Source of the DNA: Amphiduros pacificus
Lineage: Eukaryota > Annelida > Polychaeta > Phyllodocida > Hesionidae
Length of the DNA: 64,000 nt
NCBI GenBank assembly: GCA_949316495.1
Contig: OX439005.1
Coordinates: 23,090,217 to 23,154,216 of the forward strand
Direction: 5' to 3'
A program made the translations under genes and the position numbers. Positions within the stretch are counted from its first letter, which is position 1. The number at the start of each line of letters is the position of its first letter. Shown here piece after piece: positions 36,060 to 47,860 of the stretch. The notes under the pieces are model-generated. The model made no database searches. It worked only from the letters and a program-made list of their open reading frames with translations, and had not been told where the DNA came from.

Positions 36060-36930
36060 CATCGATGCTACCCTGCATTTACCATTGTTTTAGTAATAAA
36101 TCAGACTGACACTTCTTAAATCTAATAACAATGTAAACTCACGTAACTAAACAACGTACCTGAGAAGTATTTAATGATTTACCATGCTTCTAAACGCGTC
36201 AAACTGATATAATTATCACGAAATCTGCTAAATTCCTGTCTGCAAAGTGTGTTGTTGATGCCATTTTGTACCACATGATTAAAAGCAGCCAATGAGAGGC
36301 ATTCAGTGGATTTTGTTAGAAGCGCTCTGATTGGCTGCTTTATAACTACGTCAGAGACCGGATACGCGCTAGGAACCAATCAAAAAACCGGAAACGCGCT
36401 GTGGACCAATCAGATTCTAGCATGTTCTGCGCATGCTTGCGCGCTAGATAGTTATCCCTAGAATCTGATTGGTTCTAATATGACCCGAATGGCCCCTCAT
36501 ATATATGAGAAGCATTTATTGATTTATCAAGCTCCATATTCTGGTTATATTGGAACCAATCAGATTCTAAGGATAAGTATCTAGCGCGCAAGCATGCGCA
36601 GAACATGCTAGAATCTGATTGGTCCGTAGCGCGTTTCCGGTTTTTTGATTGGTTCCTAGCGCGTATCCGGTCTCTGACGTAGATATATAACAGCCAATCA
36701 GAGCGCTTCTAACAAAATCCACTGAATGCCTCTCATTGGCTGCTTCCAATCACGTGGTACAAAATGGCTTTGTCAACACGTTTTGCAGACAGGAATTTAG
36801 CAGAAATCTTCCAATTTTCGATGTATTATCCACCTTTTGGAGCGTGATAAGGCATCTTATTCTTGTCATATACATTGTTTAACTACGTGAGTATACTTTG
36901 TTGTTAGTTTTAAGAAGTGTCAGTCAGTTT
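36060..36930. promoter_or_regulatory. palindromic promoter-like module, copy of 2390-3260 in A'
   Basis: Identical inverted copy with both arms. It includes the short frames at 36764-36847 (plus) and 36199-36264 (minus). Confidence 0.6.
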
Positions 36931-39007
36931 TACAACCAATTTGATAAAGCTAACAACCATAGGATTCGCGCAATCATAGGATTGGCAGATAATTTTGGAA
37001 ATGTCTTGTGAACGCAAAATTAATAGAACATTGGATTTTTTTGCACAGAAAAGTTTATTTGAATGGTTTGAATAAAATATACCAACATCATATTCTCCAC
37101 CTCAAAAACATTGAGGAATACTGAAATGATACTTTATATTATGATTTAAAATAAAAAGATGACATTGATTTTCAGATGTAATATTCTATATTTGTGTATC
37201 AAATGCACATACAAAGTCTAATATTTGCATAGATTCATCTTTAATAAATATTCTAAAATTAATACTGACCTTTATAAAACTCGTACAAAAATAAAGATAT
37301 ATTTTCGTTAACATTTTGAAAAAAAATAATACTGACTGATAAAAGAATATTAATCAGACAATTCTGAAGACAAACATAAACATGCAATACACATACTACA
37401 TGTCTGCAATACACATTCTCTAGGTCTGCAATACACATACTCTAGGTCTGCAATACACATTCTCTAGGTCTGCAATACACATACTCTAGGTCTGCAATAC
37501 ACATGCTCTAGGTCTGCAATACACATACTCTAGGTCTGCAATACACATACTCTAGGTCTGCAATACACATACTCTAGGTCTGCAATACATATCCTACATG
37601 ATAATAATGAATACAATTATGGTGATATTTTGTTTAGATGGGGAAATTTTAATATCTTTGTTATACATGACCCATACAAATGTTTCTTGAAGTGAAAAAT
37701 ACATATTGTGCTCAACATTGTTTTGGCACTACATTGGTGTGCCTTAACCCACCCTTGTACTGGGTATTGAATTATGTGTTTCGAAAAAATATAATCTCAA
37801 TATAAAATATTATCATAATAAATGTTATTGGCTCCATTTTGTCAAAGTTGAAGCTTTTCATTGTTATACAATGTATAGGCCCAGTCCCAAGTTTGGAGAA
37901 GATGTAAAAGCAGAACGTTCAAAACAATGTCACCTTCTTCGTCCATCGTTGCATAAAATTATCTTTTTAAATTGCTTGGAAATGCTTCCTAATCGATAGA
38001 ACAAGGAATTATCAGTAAGTTTAATTCAAATTTGGTGTAAATCGGTCAAATAGAACAGAAATAACATGCAAAAGTCTGATCGATGACTTGCGGTTAGCGC
38101 CTGAGCGATATTAGGGCAACTTACGTAATCGGGCCTAAAAAGGCACATCTTTGCATACAGTAGTGCTAAAAAAATCGTTCATATACCAAATTAAATGTTT
38201 TTAAAAGATGAATAAAAATAATTTCAACTACCCCATCAGTTTGCAATAATTGTTTGTGTTTAAATGTATTTTGTTGTTTGTTGTAATTTTTGTTTTGTTT
38301 GTTGTAATTTTTGCTTTATTTATTGCAATTTTTGTTTTGTTTATTGTAATTTTTGTTTTGTTCGTTATTTTTTCCCCATCCGTGTTACATGTGGAGCACC
38401 ACTTTTTCTTGTTGATTGGTTCCTAGCGCGTATCCGGTCTCTGACGTAAAAGTAAAACAGCCAATCAGAGCGCTTCTAACAAAATCCACTGAATGCCTCT
38501 CATTGGCTGCTTTGGTGTGTATTCTTTTTGGTAATAATCAAAACTTGGGGTTTCACTTAACCAATATGCACATCAGAGCATGTCGAATTGAATTGTTTTT
38601 TGCAGACATCGAAAATATAAAAAATAAAATGACTTATACGGAAAACAAAGATGAAATCTTATCATCTCTCATCAAACCCTGTCATCTACAAAAGGGGAGA
38701 ATCGGAGTGTATGAGTGATAAACTCAACAAATGATATAAATATAAAAAATATAAAATGATTTGTTCTTGTAATTTTGGGTAGTATATCTTATTTGTTTTG
38801 TTACTCAATGTATTGAATCTTACAAACATTTAGGCCTGTTTTACATTTCTGGTTTGGTAATTTTTTCCGAAGTTTCCTGCTAAGCTGTCACTCAACGTCA
38901 CCAGGGAGTATGGACAGTTGGTCACCATGTGTCACTCAACATCACCAGGGAGTATGGGCAGTTGGTCACCATGTGTCACTCAACGTCACCAGGGAGTATG
39001 GGCAGTT

Positions 39008-40164
39008 GGTCACCATGTGTAGGATGTATATTGGAGACATGTAGGATATATATTGCAGATATGTAGGATGTATATTGCAGGCATGTATGTATATTGGAGA
39101 TATGTAGGATGTATATTGGAGACAAGTAGGATATATATTGCAGGATGTGTATTGGAGAAATGTAGGATGTATATTGGAGACATGTAGGATGTGTATTGGA
39201 GGCATGTAGGATGTATATTGGAGGCATGTAGGATGTATATTAGAGGTATGTATATTGGAGGCATGTAGGATGTGTATTTGAGGCATATAGGATGTATATT
39301 GGAGACATGTAGGATGTATATTGGAGGCATGTAGGATGTGTATTGGAGGCATGTAGGATGTATATTGGAGGCATGGAGGATGTATATTGTAGACATGTAG
39401 GATGTGTATTGGAGGCATGTAGGATGTGTATTGGAGGCATGTAGGATGTATATTGGAGGCATGTAGGATGTATATTGTAGACATGTAGGATGTATATTGG
39501 AGGCATGTAGGATGTATATTGGAGGCATGTAGGATGTATATTGGAGGCATGTAGGATGTATATTGTAGACATGTAGGATGTATATTGGAGGCATGTAGGA
39601 TGTGTATTGGAGGCATGTAGGATGTATATTGGAGGCATGTAGGATGTATATTGTAGACATGTAGGATGTGTATTGGAGGCATGTAGGATGTGTATTGGAG
39701 GCATGTAGGATGTATATTGGAGGCATGTAGGATGTATATTGGAGGCATGTATATTGGAGGCATGTAGGATGTGTATTTGAGGCATATAGGATGTATATTG
39801 GAGACATGTAGGATGTATATTGGAGGCATGTAGGATGTGTATTGGAGGCATGTAGGATGTATATTGGAGGCATGTAGGATGTATATTGTAGACATGTAGG
39901 ATGTGTATTGGAGGCATGTAGGATGTGTATTGGAGGCATGTAGGATGTATATTGGAGGCATGTAGGATGTGTGTTGGAGGCATGTAGGATGTATATTGGA
40001 GGCATGTTGTACGTGTATTGAAGACATGTAGTATGTATATTGCAGACATGTAGTATGTATATTGCAGACATGTAGTATGTATATTGCAGACATGCAGTAT
40101 GTATATTGGAGATGTGTAGTATGTATATTGCAGACATGCAGTATGTAAATTGGAGAACTAGGCA
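39008..40164 (-). repeat. 22-bp array, copy in B'
   Basis: Same unit number and order as 18484-19640, including the 88-bp higher-order blocks. The three long minus-strand frames are the same artefacts. Confidence 0.96.
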
Positions 40165-41962
40165 AATTTGATATTTATCTGTACTAAATATATTAGGCAG
40201 AGCTCTTGCAAATTGAGTGTTGCTAATTTATTTTGTGATATTAGTTTGAAGTTTATATAGGTCAAACAAATTAATATATATAAAAATATATGGCAAAATT
40301 CAGAGTAAAATAAATAAGTAAAAAATGTTCATATTTAAGATCAGTCATGAAATAGGAGCAAGGAATGGAGCAGATCTTGTCGGGTCCTTCTTTGTTGTAT
40401 AAGATGTATGGCTAACCATAGTCATGATCAGTCATGAATCTTATTTTTTCAACAGTCTCATTCCACACTCTGGTACTGGAACCACAGAATTATTTGTGAC
40501 ATTGAGATCACTGCACTAAGGTCAGTGGTGATATCACTAAGATTTGAAAGAATCTGAATCTTCACCTCTATATCTACATCTCTATAAAATTTGAAGCATA
40601 TATCACTGGTAAATTGGAGAAGATTTTTAAAGAAATTGTTGACAGACAGATGGACAGACAAAGTCAGCAGAGTTAAAATGGAATATTTAATTCTTTTCTT
40701 CACCACAAAGCTTTTTCAGCAGCTTTGAAATACTTATATTATGCCTCCATCACACTTTTACACCAGACTTGGGACTGGGCCTGTACATCGTAAGGGAATT
40801 CAGAATTGCAAAACAATTTCTTGCAATGCTTCTGATTTGCATAAATCTATTTAGGATGTTTGGAAAATTAATAAATATTTGTTATCAGAATTCAAATTTA
40901 CTGACAGACAGTGATGTGCAGTGACCACCAGTCTATATTAAGTGGTGATCCAGAGTGACATTATTTATTCTCTTGTGGTGCAAAAAAGTAAGGTATGGAG
41001 AGCATAGATATTATTTTAAAAATAAAAACAAGGTTATATACCATATGTAAATATTTATTGTGAAAATATAATTTATGTACTATTCACAATTTTAACCCAG
41101 CATAAAATTACATTCATATCTGTGAGATATTGGAACTCACACTTTTTATTTTCTATCAGTTAAATACTGCACGATATTTTTACACAGGGAAAAAAACTAT
41201 TTTCTGCATGTAAACATATTTATGTTTTATTTTGTGTGCTCAGGGAACAGATGTTTACAAATCATGAGAAATGCAACAATACACATTTTCCCCACTCTTC
41301 TCTAATTAGATTTTCTTGAAACCATAAATGTTGCAATGAAGCAAATTAAGATTTGAAATATAAAATATAAAAAATTTACACCTTCCCATATCAGCTGATG
41401 ACAGAGCATGATGCATGGTGACCACCTGTCCATATTAGCTAATGTTACACAGCAACATACCCAGTCACGATCTATCCATACAGCTGGTGATGGATGTTGC
41501 TACAAATCATATGATAGCATAAACATAAATGGGAATCATCTCACAAGAAAACACAATCATAACTAAAACCCCTGACAATAAGCACAACAATATATTTACA
41601 AACATGGTTTATCACTTTGACAGTGCTCGGGAAATTCTGCACAACCAAGGGAATTGAGTATAAAAGTACAAAATAATTAACCAATAATTTAATTTAAAGA
41701 CTATTTGTTCTGGTGAATTTTTATTGACTTTGGGTCAAGGTCAAGAACATCAATATTGTTACTTTTAAAAGTAACTGTAAGAATAAAGCAATATTGATGC
41801 AACTAACATATATAGATATAGATAACATATCTCTGTTCTGAAAAGATCAACATTTATAGTGTGACAAGGAAACTTTATTTCGTGATCTTTTATAACTAAT
41901 CTGTCAGCTAATATTAAGCCTTAATAATACAGAATTTATTTTTTAAGGAGACAAAAAAATAA

Positions 41963-42232
41963 ATAGCCAGACGAGCACAATTTTCATCTAAAACTACTGT
42001 AGGCAGGAATCTTGCTCATATAAATGTGAAGTATGGAAGCAAATTGTGGATGAATGATTACAATCACAATGATTTTAAAGCTCTACTTCATAGAGCTAGT
42101 GTTTATAAGGAGGCTGAGCAAGTTGGTACATTCCTGAGAGAATGTTGCCTCATCAGGGATGGAGAAATGTTTGCTGAAGGTGTTGATAAAGAGGAGGTGA
42201 TATCAATTATAACAGATATAAGCTGTGTTTAG
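41963..42232 (+). CDS. unidentified 89-codon frame, copy in B'
   Basis: Identical to 16416-16685. AATAAA lies near 42378, about 145 bp past the stop. Same doubts as for the parental copy. Confidence 0.35.
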   Translation: MARRAQFSSKTTVGRNLAHINVKYGSKLWMNDYNHNDFKALLHRASVYKEAEQVGTFLRECCLIRDGEMFAEGVDKEEVISIITDISCV

Positions 42233-42407
42233 ATATATTATGATATCACTAAGAAACCCACTACAGTATTTTTAACTATATAAATCATGTAACTAGAACA
42301 TAAATACAACTCTATTATGATTATTATTTATTTGATTTATTTATATGTGTACCATGTATTCATTTTATATGTGTACGAAATAAAGAATATATATATATAT
42401 GTATGTC

Positions 42408-42590
42408 ATTTATTTGTATCAAAGGCAGCTTTTGTAAATAAGATGGAAGTAAATTGTTTTTGAATTTATAATAAAACTTCAATTCTTGCAGTTTCAGGAT
42501 ATGATCAATTCTAAGCAATTTGAGTTCTTTAAAGATTGGCTCAGTGTGAGCATTATATTTTCCTAATTTAATTATTCTAACAACTTTGTT
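42408..42590 (-). mobile_element. LINE 3' remnant, copy in B'
   Basis: Identical inverted copy of 16058-16240. Confidence 0.65.
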
Positions 42591-43582
42591 ACACGTTACA
42601 ACAAAAATATGGTTTGCACACTTTTTACTGCCATTTCCAAATTTGGCTCAGTATACATGGTTAGGATATGGAAAAGAGAAGAAAATTGGAAAAAAATACA
42701 TTTCTGTAAATAATTCAAATAACTCCACATGTCTCAAATATACATCCTACATGTCTCCAATAAACATCCTGGTCAAATTCAACTACTTCAAACAGAATTT
42801 TGTGACCAAATGTCCCATGTTTCAATAAAATATCCTGTGTCACACAAAAAAGCAGCAGTCACAATGTCAACAAAACCTGAAATCCTTTGACTGTCAACCC
42901 TGGATCTAGTTTAAAAGACTCAGCTCAAATATCTATTGAGTTTTTGATTTGTAAATGAATTAAAAGAAGACATACTAAATCTTTCATGTATTTTTCGTGA
43001 ATTTCACAAATGTTGAATAAAATGTTGGTTCTAATCTTAACAAGTATGACTATTATTAGAACTGTTGGCCATTGCAAAGATTCCAACAACATAAGTAGGA
43101 CATCATTATTTCATTGATAAAAGTCACTGCTCCTTCAAATACATGAAATGGTACACCAAAACCAACTAAATAAGTTACATATATCTCTGTTCAGAAGGAA
43201 TCAATATTTAAAGATAAACATGGACAAACATTATATTGACATTTTTATGAGATTTTTGACAAAATCAAGATTTTTGACAAAATCAAGATTTTTGACAAAA
43301 TGACAAAATGAAGATTTTTGACAAAATGTTCGATAGCTTTCAATAATTTACCCTGAAATATTCTATTCATTTCTTATATAATGTATTTTTTTTTTGTAAC
43401 ACGGATGGTTTCCTTTTTGACAATCATTGCCGACAGGCAAATTAAAAAATAAAATGTTCAAAATGCCTTGGAATATTTGGGCAAATCAATATTTGTTGGT
43501 CTCTTGTAAGGTAAAGGAGATTAGGAGAAAATATGCAAATATAGGAATTACAGGCATTCATATGTGAAATTGTATTATGAGT

Positions 43583-43690
43583 GCAACCTCGACATGGCCG
43601 GGGATCTACTAATGAACCCACGACCTTTGGATCACCACAGAGGAACTGGTGCTAATAAGCTGGCACTCTAACCAACTGCGCCATGGCCCA
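43583..43690 (-). mobile_element. tRNA-derived SINE head, copy in B'
   Basis: Identical inverted copy of 14958-15065, with the A box TGGCGCAGTTGG on the minus strand. Confidence 0.6.
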
Positions 43691-46397
43691 AGATACAAGA
43701 TAATTGGTGTTATGTGAAATATGGTACTATGCAATCTTATAAATATTGAAATTGTGCAAGGTCACCCAATATTTCTTGTCCAAGCCCCTCATATGTAGAT
43801 CACATCTGCCAAGTCGGGAATAAATGCTATTTGCAGTGTTTTGCAAAATATCACAAATAGCCGATTCTGAAAATCTGCTCCTGTGACCTTGATAATTGCT
43901 CAAAGTCAACTATCAAACTTATTGGAGCCCCTCGTAGGTAGTTCAACCAAAAAAAATTCCTGGGTATCTATGTCCAAGCATATGTATATAATCTATGTCC
44001 AAGCATATGTATATGTCTAACTATTGTGAAGTTACTTGTGATTATTGAGACTTGTCATCATTAACCAAAAAGCTTGGACACATTTCGATTTTTCCCAAAC
44101 TTGGGATGACTGGACCGGCACACTGTATTGCAATATGAATTTTATTGCAAAATGACAATATTTTTTTAATAATTTGAATAATATTTCACTTCAAAAAACT
44201 TTTTTCTTGTTCATGTGTAACAAAGATATTAAAATGTCCCCTTCTAAGCAAAATATCACCACAATTGTGTGCATAATAATATCTAAGTACAAATAGATAC
44301 TACATATCTGCAATACACATACTACATGCCTCCAATACACATGTGGAATGATGCATGGTGATCATTGAGTGATCGATCATATTAACACATAACAATCCAG
44401 ATATCAATGGATATGAATCCACAGTTGGCATTGGGTGATGCATGAGGACCATCTCTACATATTAGTTGGTGGCGTTGTGTGATATCCGGTGGTGATGAGT
44501 GGGACACAGGCACTGGTTGTCCATATCCATTCCTAAAAACGATTAAATGTAAAATAGTAACAATTGCAACATGTTATATTACTACTAATGAACTAAATCA
44601 AAAAGAATTAAAATGTCACATTTTCTGTGTTACCCTGAGAAATAATATGCTTTTGTCCATTTAAGTGCAAAACATTGGGGGGGGAGGGTGCATGTGAAAT
44701 AGTTTCCAACACAACACTGTCTTATTGCATCGCAAGGGAAAAAATATTTTGACTTTTGAAATCATAAAATTATAATTATAAAATTAGAATACAACTCAAG
44801 CTTCCTACTTTTTATACTTTCTTATTCATATTCACTCGCTGATGATGATGAGTGATGCATGGTGATCATCTGTTCCTACTCGTTGGTGATGTTGAGTGAT
44901 GCACAGTGCCCATCTGGCCATTCTAGCTGGTGTCCCTGAGTGATGCATTGTGATGCATTCCTGAAATGATAATATGTGATTAGACTGCAACAAACTTAAG
45001 TTATGCTTATACTGTAAATAGTTCTAAGATATCCTGGCCTTTCACAAAATTCAGGGGGTAAGGGGCTTAGGGGCAATTTCCAATTGACAGTAGTTTCCAA
45101 CAAGGTCCGAAATTGGTGTATAAAAACCTGCATGAAAAGTAACTTTATGTATGTCAAGTTTATTCGGGAAAACACTGTTTAACTGATAACCAATTAAAAG
45201 TGGCAATTTGTCTGCATCAGTGATTGAGATTTGTACAATCATTCAACCTGTACAACTGTTACAATTTACATTCAATTTAATAAATCAATTACTTGATACT
45301 ACATACCAGCTGCTGACGATGAGTGAAGCATGGTGATCATCTGTTCATACCAGCTGGTGACGCTGAGTAATGCACAGTGACCATCTGTACATACTCGCTG
45401 GTGATGTTGAGTGATGCATGGTGACCATCTGTACATACTACGCTGGTGACGTTGAGTGATGCATGGTGACCATCTGTACATACTACGCTGGTGACGTTTA
45501 GTGATGCATGGTGACCATCTGTACATACTTGCTGGTGACATTGAGTGATGCACGGTGATCATCTGTACATACTAGCTGGTGACATTGAGTGATGCATGGT
45601 GACCATCTGTACATACTATGCTGGTGACGTTGAGTGATGCACGGTGATCATCTGCACATACTACGCTGAGTGAAGCATGGTGAGTGGGGCACAGCCACTG
45701 CTTATCCACATTTATTCCTAAAAAATATTATATGATCAACAAAACATGGTGACATGGTAACATCTGCAGCAACTTATATTATTATTTATGTCATGAACTA
45801 ATTCCACTAAATTTGTGTCTGCAAATACATATAAATTGGTTATAAAGAGAATGACACTTTAGTATGTACAGCATGTACAGTGATCATCAGTTCATACTGT
45901 TTGCACATACATCTGAAGTCATTCTCAAATCGCTGTTAATTTGTATTATTCATATCAAACTATTCATGCCAAAATTGTGAACTCTCTCAATGACATCTTG
46001 GACTATTTAATCCATGGTGACATGTACAAAGATGTAAGGCATACAGCCGTGCCCACGTTGTTTACAGGCATCAGAACAGTTTCTGACAGGCAGTAGTTTC
46101 CGACAAGGGATTCTCCACAGGTCTTAAATTGTTTTAAATAATGTTCTGTGACAAAAAATTCTTTCTCAAGATAACACAGAAACTTTTACATTTTGTGTTG
46201 GAAACTACTCTTATGCCTGTAGGCTGTATAGATATAAATATACATATGGATATACATATAAATATAAATCTAGATAACTGTGCATTTTATGTTATATTAT
46301 TTATTTATTGACAAAGACCAAAGTGCGCGAAATGGGTGGTTGTCAGTGCTACATTTACATGTTTGACTGCCCAGAAGCTATTTTCACTGAGTGGTCA

Positions 46398-46837
46398 TCG
46401 ATGCTACCCTGCATTTGCCATCGTTATAGCTATAAATCACACTGACACGTCTTAAAAATAATAACAAAATATACTCACATAGTTAAACAATGTATATGAG
46501 AAGCATTTAATGATTTATCATGCTCCAAAACGGGTCAAACTGACTTAACTATCACGAATTCTGCTAAATTCCTGTCTGCAAAGTGTGTTGTTGATGCCAT
46601 TTTGTACCACGTGATCAAAAGAAGCCAATGAGAGGCATTCAGTGGATTTTGTTAGAAGCGCTCTGATTGGCTGGTTTATAGGTACGTCAGAGACCAGATA
46701 CGCGCTAGGAACCAATCAAAAAACCGGAAACGCGCTACGGACCAATCAGATTCTAGCATGTTCTGCGCATGCTTGCGCGCTAGATAGTTATCCCTAGAAT
46801 CTGATTGGCTCTAATATGACCCGAATGGCCCCTCATA
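46398..46837. promoter_or_regulatory. half of palindromic module 2 at right end of insert
   Basis: Copy of the right arm 11811-12250. The other half is at 27510-27944, at the far end of the insert, so the palindrome was split in the copy. It includes the short frame at 46535-46600 (minus). Confidence 0.6.
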
Positions 46838-47639
46838 AGAATGGCCCCTCATACAAATAGTTTTGTGGAGAAAAGTCGTCTTAAAAGCATGTCAGTTGAT
46901 GTCGATCGCTAACAAAAGGTAAGGATTCAGTACAAGCAAGATATTGTGAAAAAGATTCAACGTTAATTTGCGGCAATTGAAGATTTGCCTGTACCTGTTC
47001 GTTGTGGGAGTTTGGGTGGAAATCCGAATCCTGCCCTTGTTCAAAATCAAATGCCAGTGTTGCCTGTTGGTCTTGTCGAATGGAGAAGAGAGACGCAACA
47101 CTGAAACTTGAAAAAGAATTCTTTCTTCTCATGACCAAAACTGTAAATAAGCACTTTGATTGAACATGGCAATTTTCAAGTTTAAACGAAAATTGAATGA
47201 TGACATTTTTTTGCAATTTTAATGATAATGACTTTTTATTATTACATACATATATAAAAAAAGCATGAACGTGATCAGAGAGGAAGGGTGAGATTTGAAA
47301 AAAAAAAATAAAAGTTGCTGTGTGAGGTATGGGCTGCAATAAAATTCGCCACTGATAAGAGCGTGTCATCTCGCTGTTCACTTAAAACATGTCTTGCTTT
47401 CTCACGCAGTAACATTTGTATCGCTAACGTTACCTGGGAGCATTCTATATGAGGAACGTCTGGGTGGGCCGGTCATCTGTAATTGCAATTTCAGTGGCTA
47501 ACGTTTCTCTGTGCTCCACCGCATGACATCACTCTCCTCAAGCTAGCAATTTGTTCAGGTTCTGCACTGAAATAACACCCAGAAGCGACAGCTTTATGGG
47601 CCAATTATAATACCTTTAATGTTTGTTCTGTATGCACAT
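46838..47639. other. right flank after insert, no gene proven
   Basis: Begins AGAATGGCCCCTCATAC, a module fragment. A 166-codon minus frame at 46881-47381 has a plausible hydrophilic C-terminal half but no domain I know and an unlikely N-terminal half. I treat it as chance. No exon signals stand out. Confidence 0.4.
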
Positions 47640-47860
47640 CAAAACTTATAGAATATTTTTTTGCAAACATAGAAAATATTAAGAATAATGACTTAATACA
47701 GAAAACAAAGATGAAATCTTCATATTGGGGTTATATTTTAATGATATACATGTCGGAACATATAAAATTAAATTTTTTTTTTTTTTTTTGCATATGCAGG
47801 AGAATATATAAAAAAGATAATGAAATTTTCATGTTGGGGTTAAATTTGACTATTATTTCA
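47640..47860. repeat. dispersed 120-bp repeat, two copies
   Basis: ATGACTTAATACAGAAAACA, AAAGATGAAATCTTCATATT and GTCGGAACATATAAAATTAA blocks match the family at 7845-8655. This shows the family is not confined to the duplicated block. Confidence 0.65.

Larger units (their letters stand above)
27510..38888 (-). repeat. segment A', inverted copy of A
   Basis: Reverse complement of 432-11810 with no mismatch found where compared. A feature at x in A lies here at 39320-x on the other strand. Left border: base 27510 may belong to either side (1-bp microhomology). Right border: an abrupt switch at 38888 from unique sequence into the middle of a 44-bp minisatellite unit, which is the joint absent from the parental order. 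Confidence 0.96.
27510..46837 (-). other. 19.3-kb insert: circularly permuted inverted copy of 432-19762
   Basis: The insert is reverse complement A (27510-38888) followed directly by reverse complement B (38889-46837). This is a circular permutation of an inverted copy of A-B. Donor length is 19,331 bp and insert length 19,328 bp; the 3-bp difference equals the TGT/ACA microhomology at 38886-38888. The outer borders show 0-1 bp of microhomology, no target-site duplication and no terminal inverted repeats, so this is not a transposase product. Re-insertion of an excised DNA circle is the simplest model. Multi-step template switching or misassembly are the alternatives. Confidence 0.85.
38889..46837 (-). 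repeat. segment B', inverted copy of B
   Basis: Reverse complement of 11811-19762, with 38886-38888 shared with A'. A feature at x in B lies here at 58648-x on the other strand. The 22-bp array has the same unit number and order as its partner. It ends at 46837, inside a CCCCTCATA motif, next to right-flank sequence that repeats ATGGCCCCTCATAC. Confidence 0.96.

Noticed and set aside
27510-46837. A large transposable element with terminal inverted repeats
   Set aside because: No transposase, no matching ends and no target duplication. The permuted order is explained by a circle.
27510-46837. Simple palindromic duplication or fold-back replication
   Set aside because: That would give B' then A' with one mirror axis. 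Two axes (39320 and 58648) are observed.
46881-47381. 166-codon minus frame
   Set aside because: No recognisable domain, phenylalanine-rich N-terminal half, no supporting signals. The overlapping 69-codon frame argues for chance.
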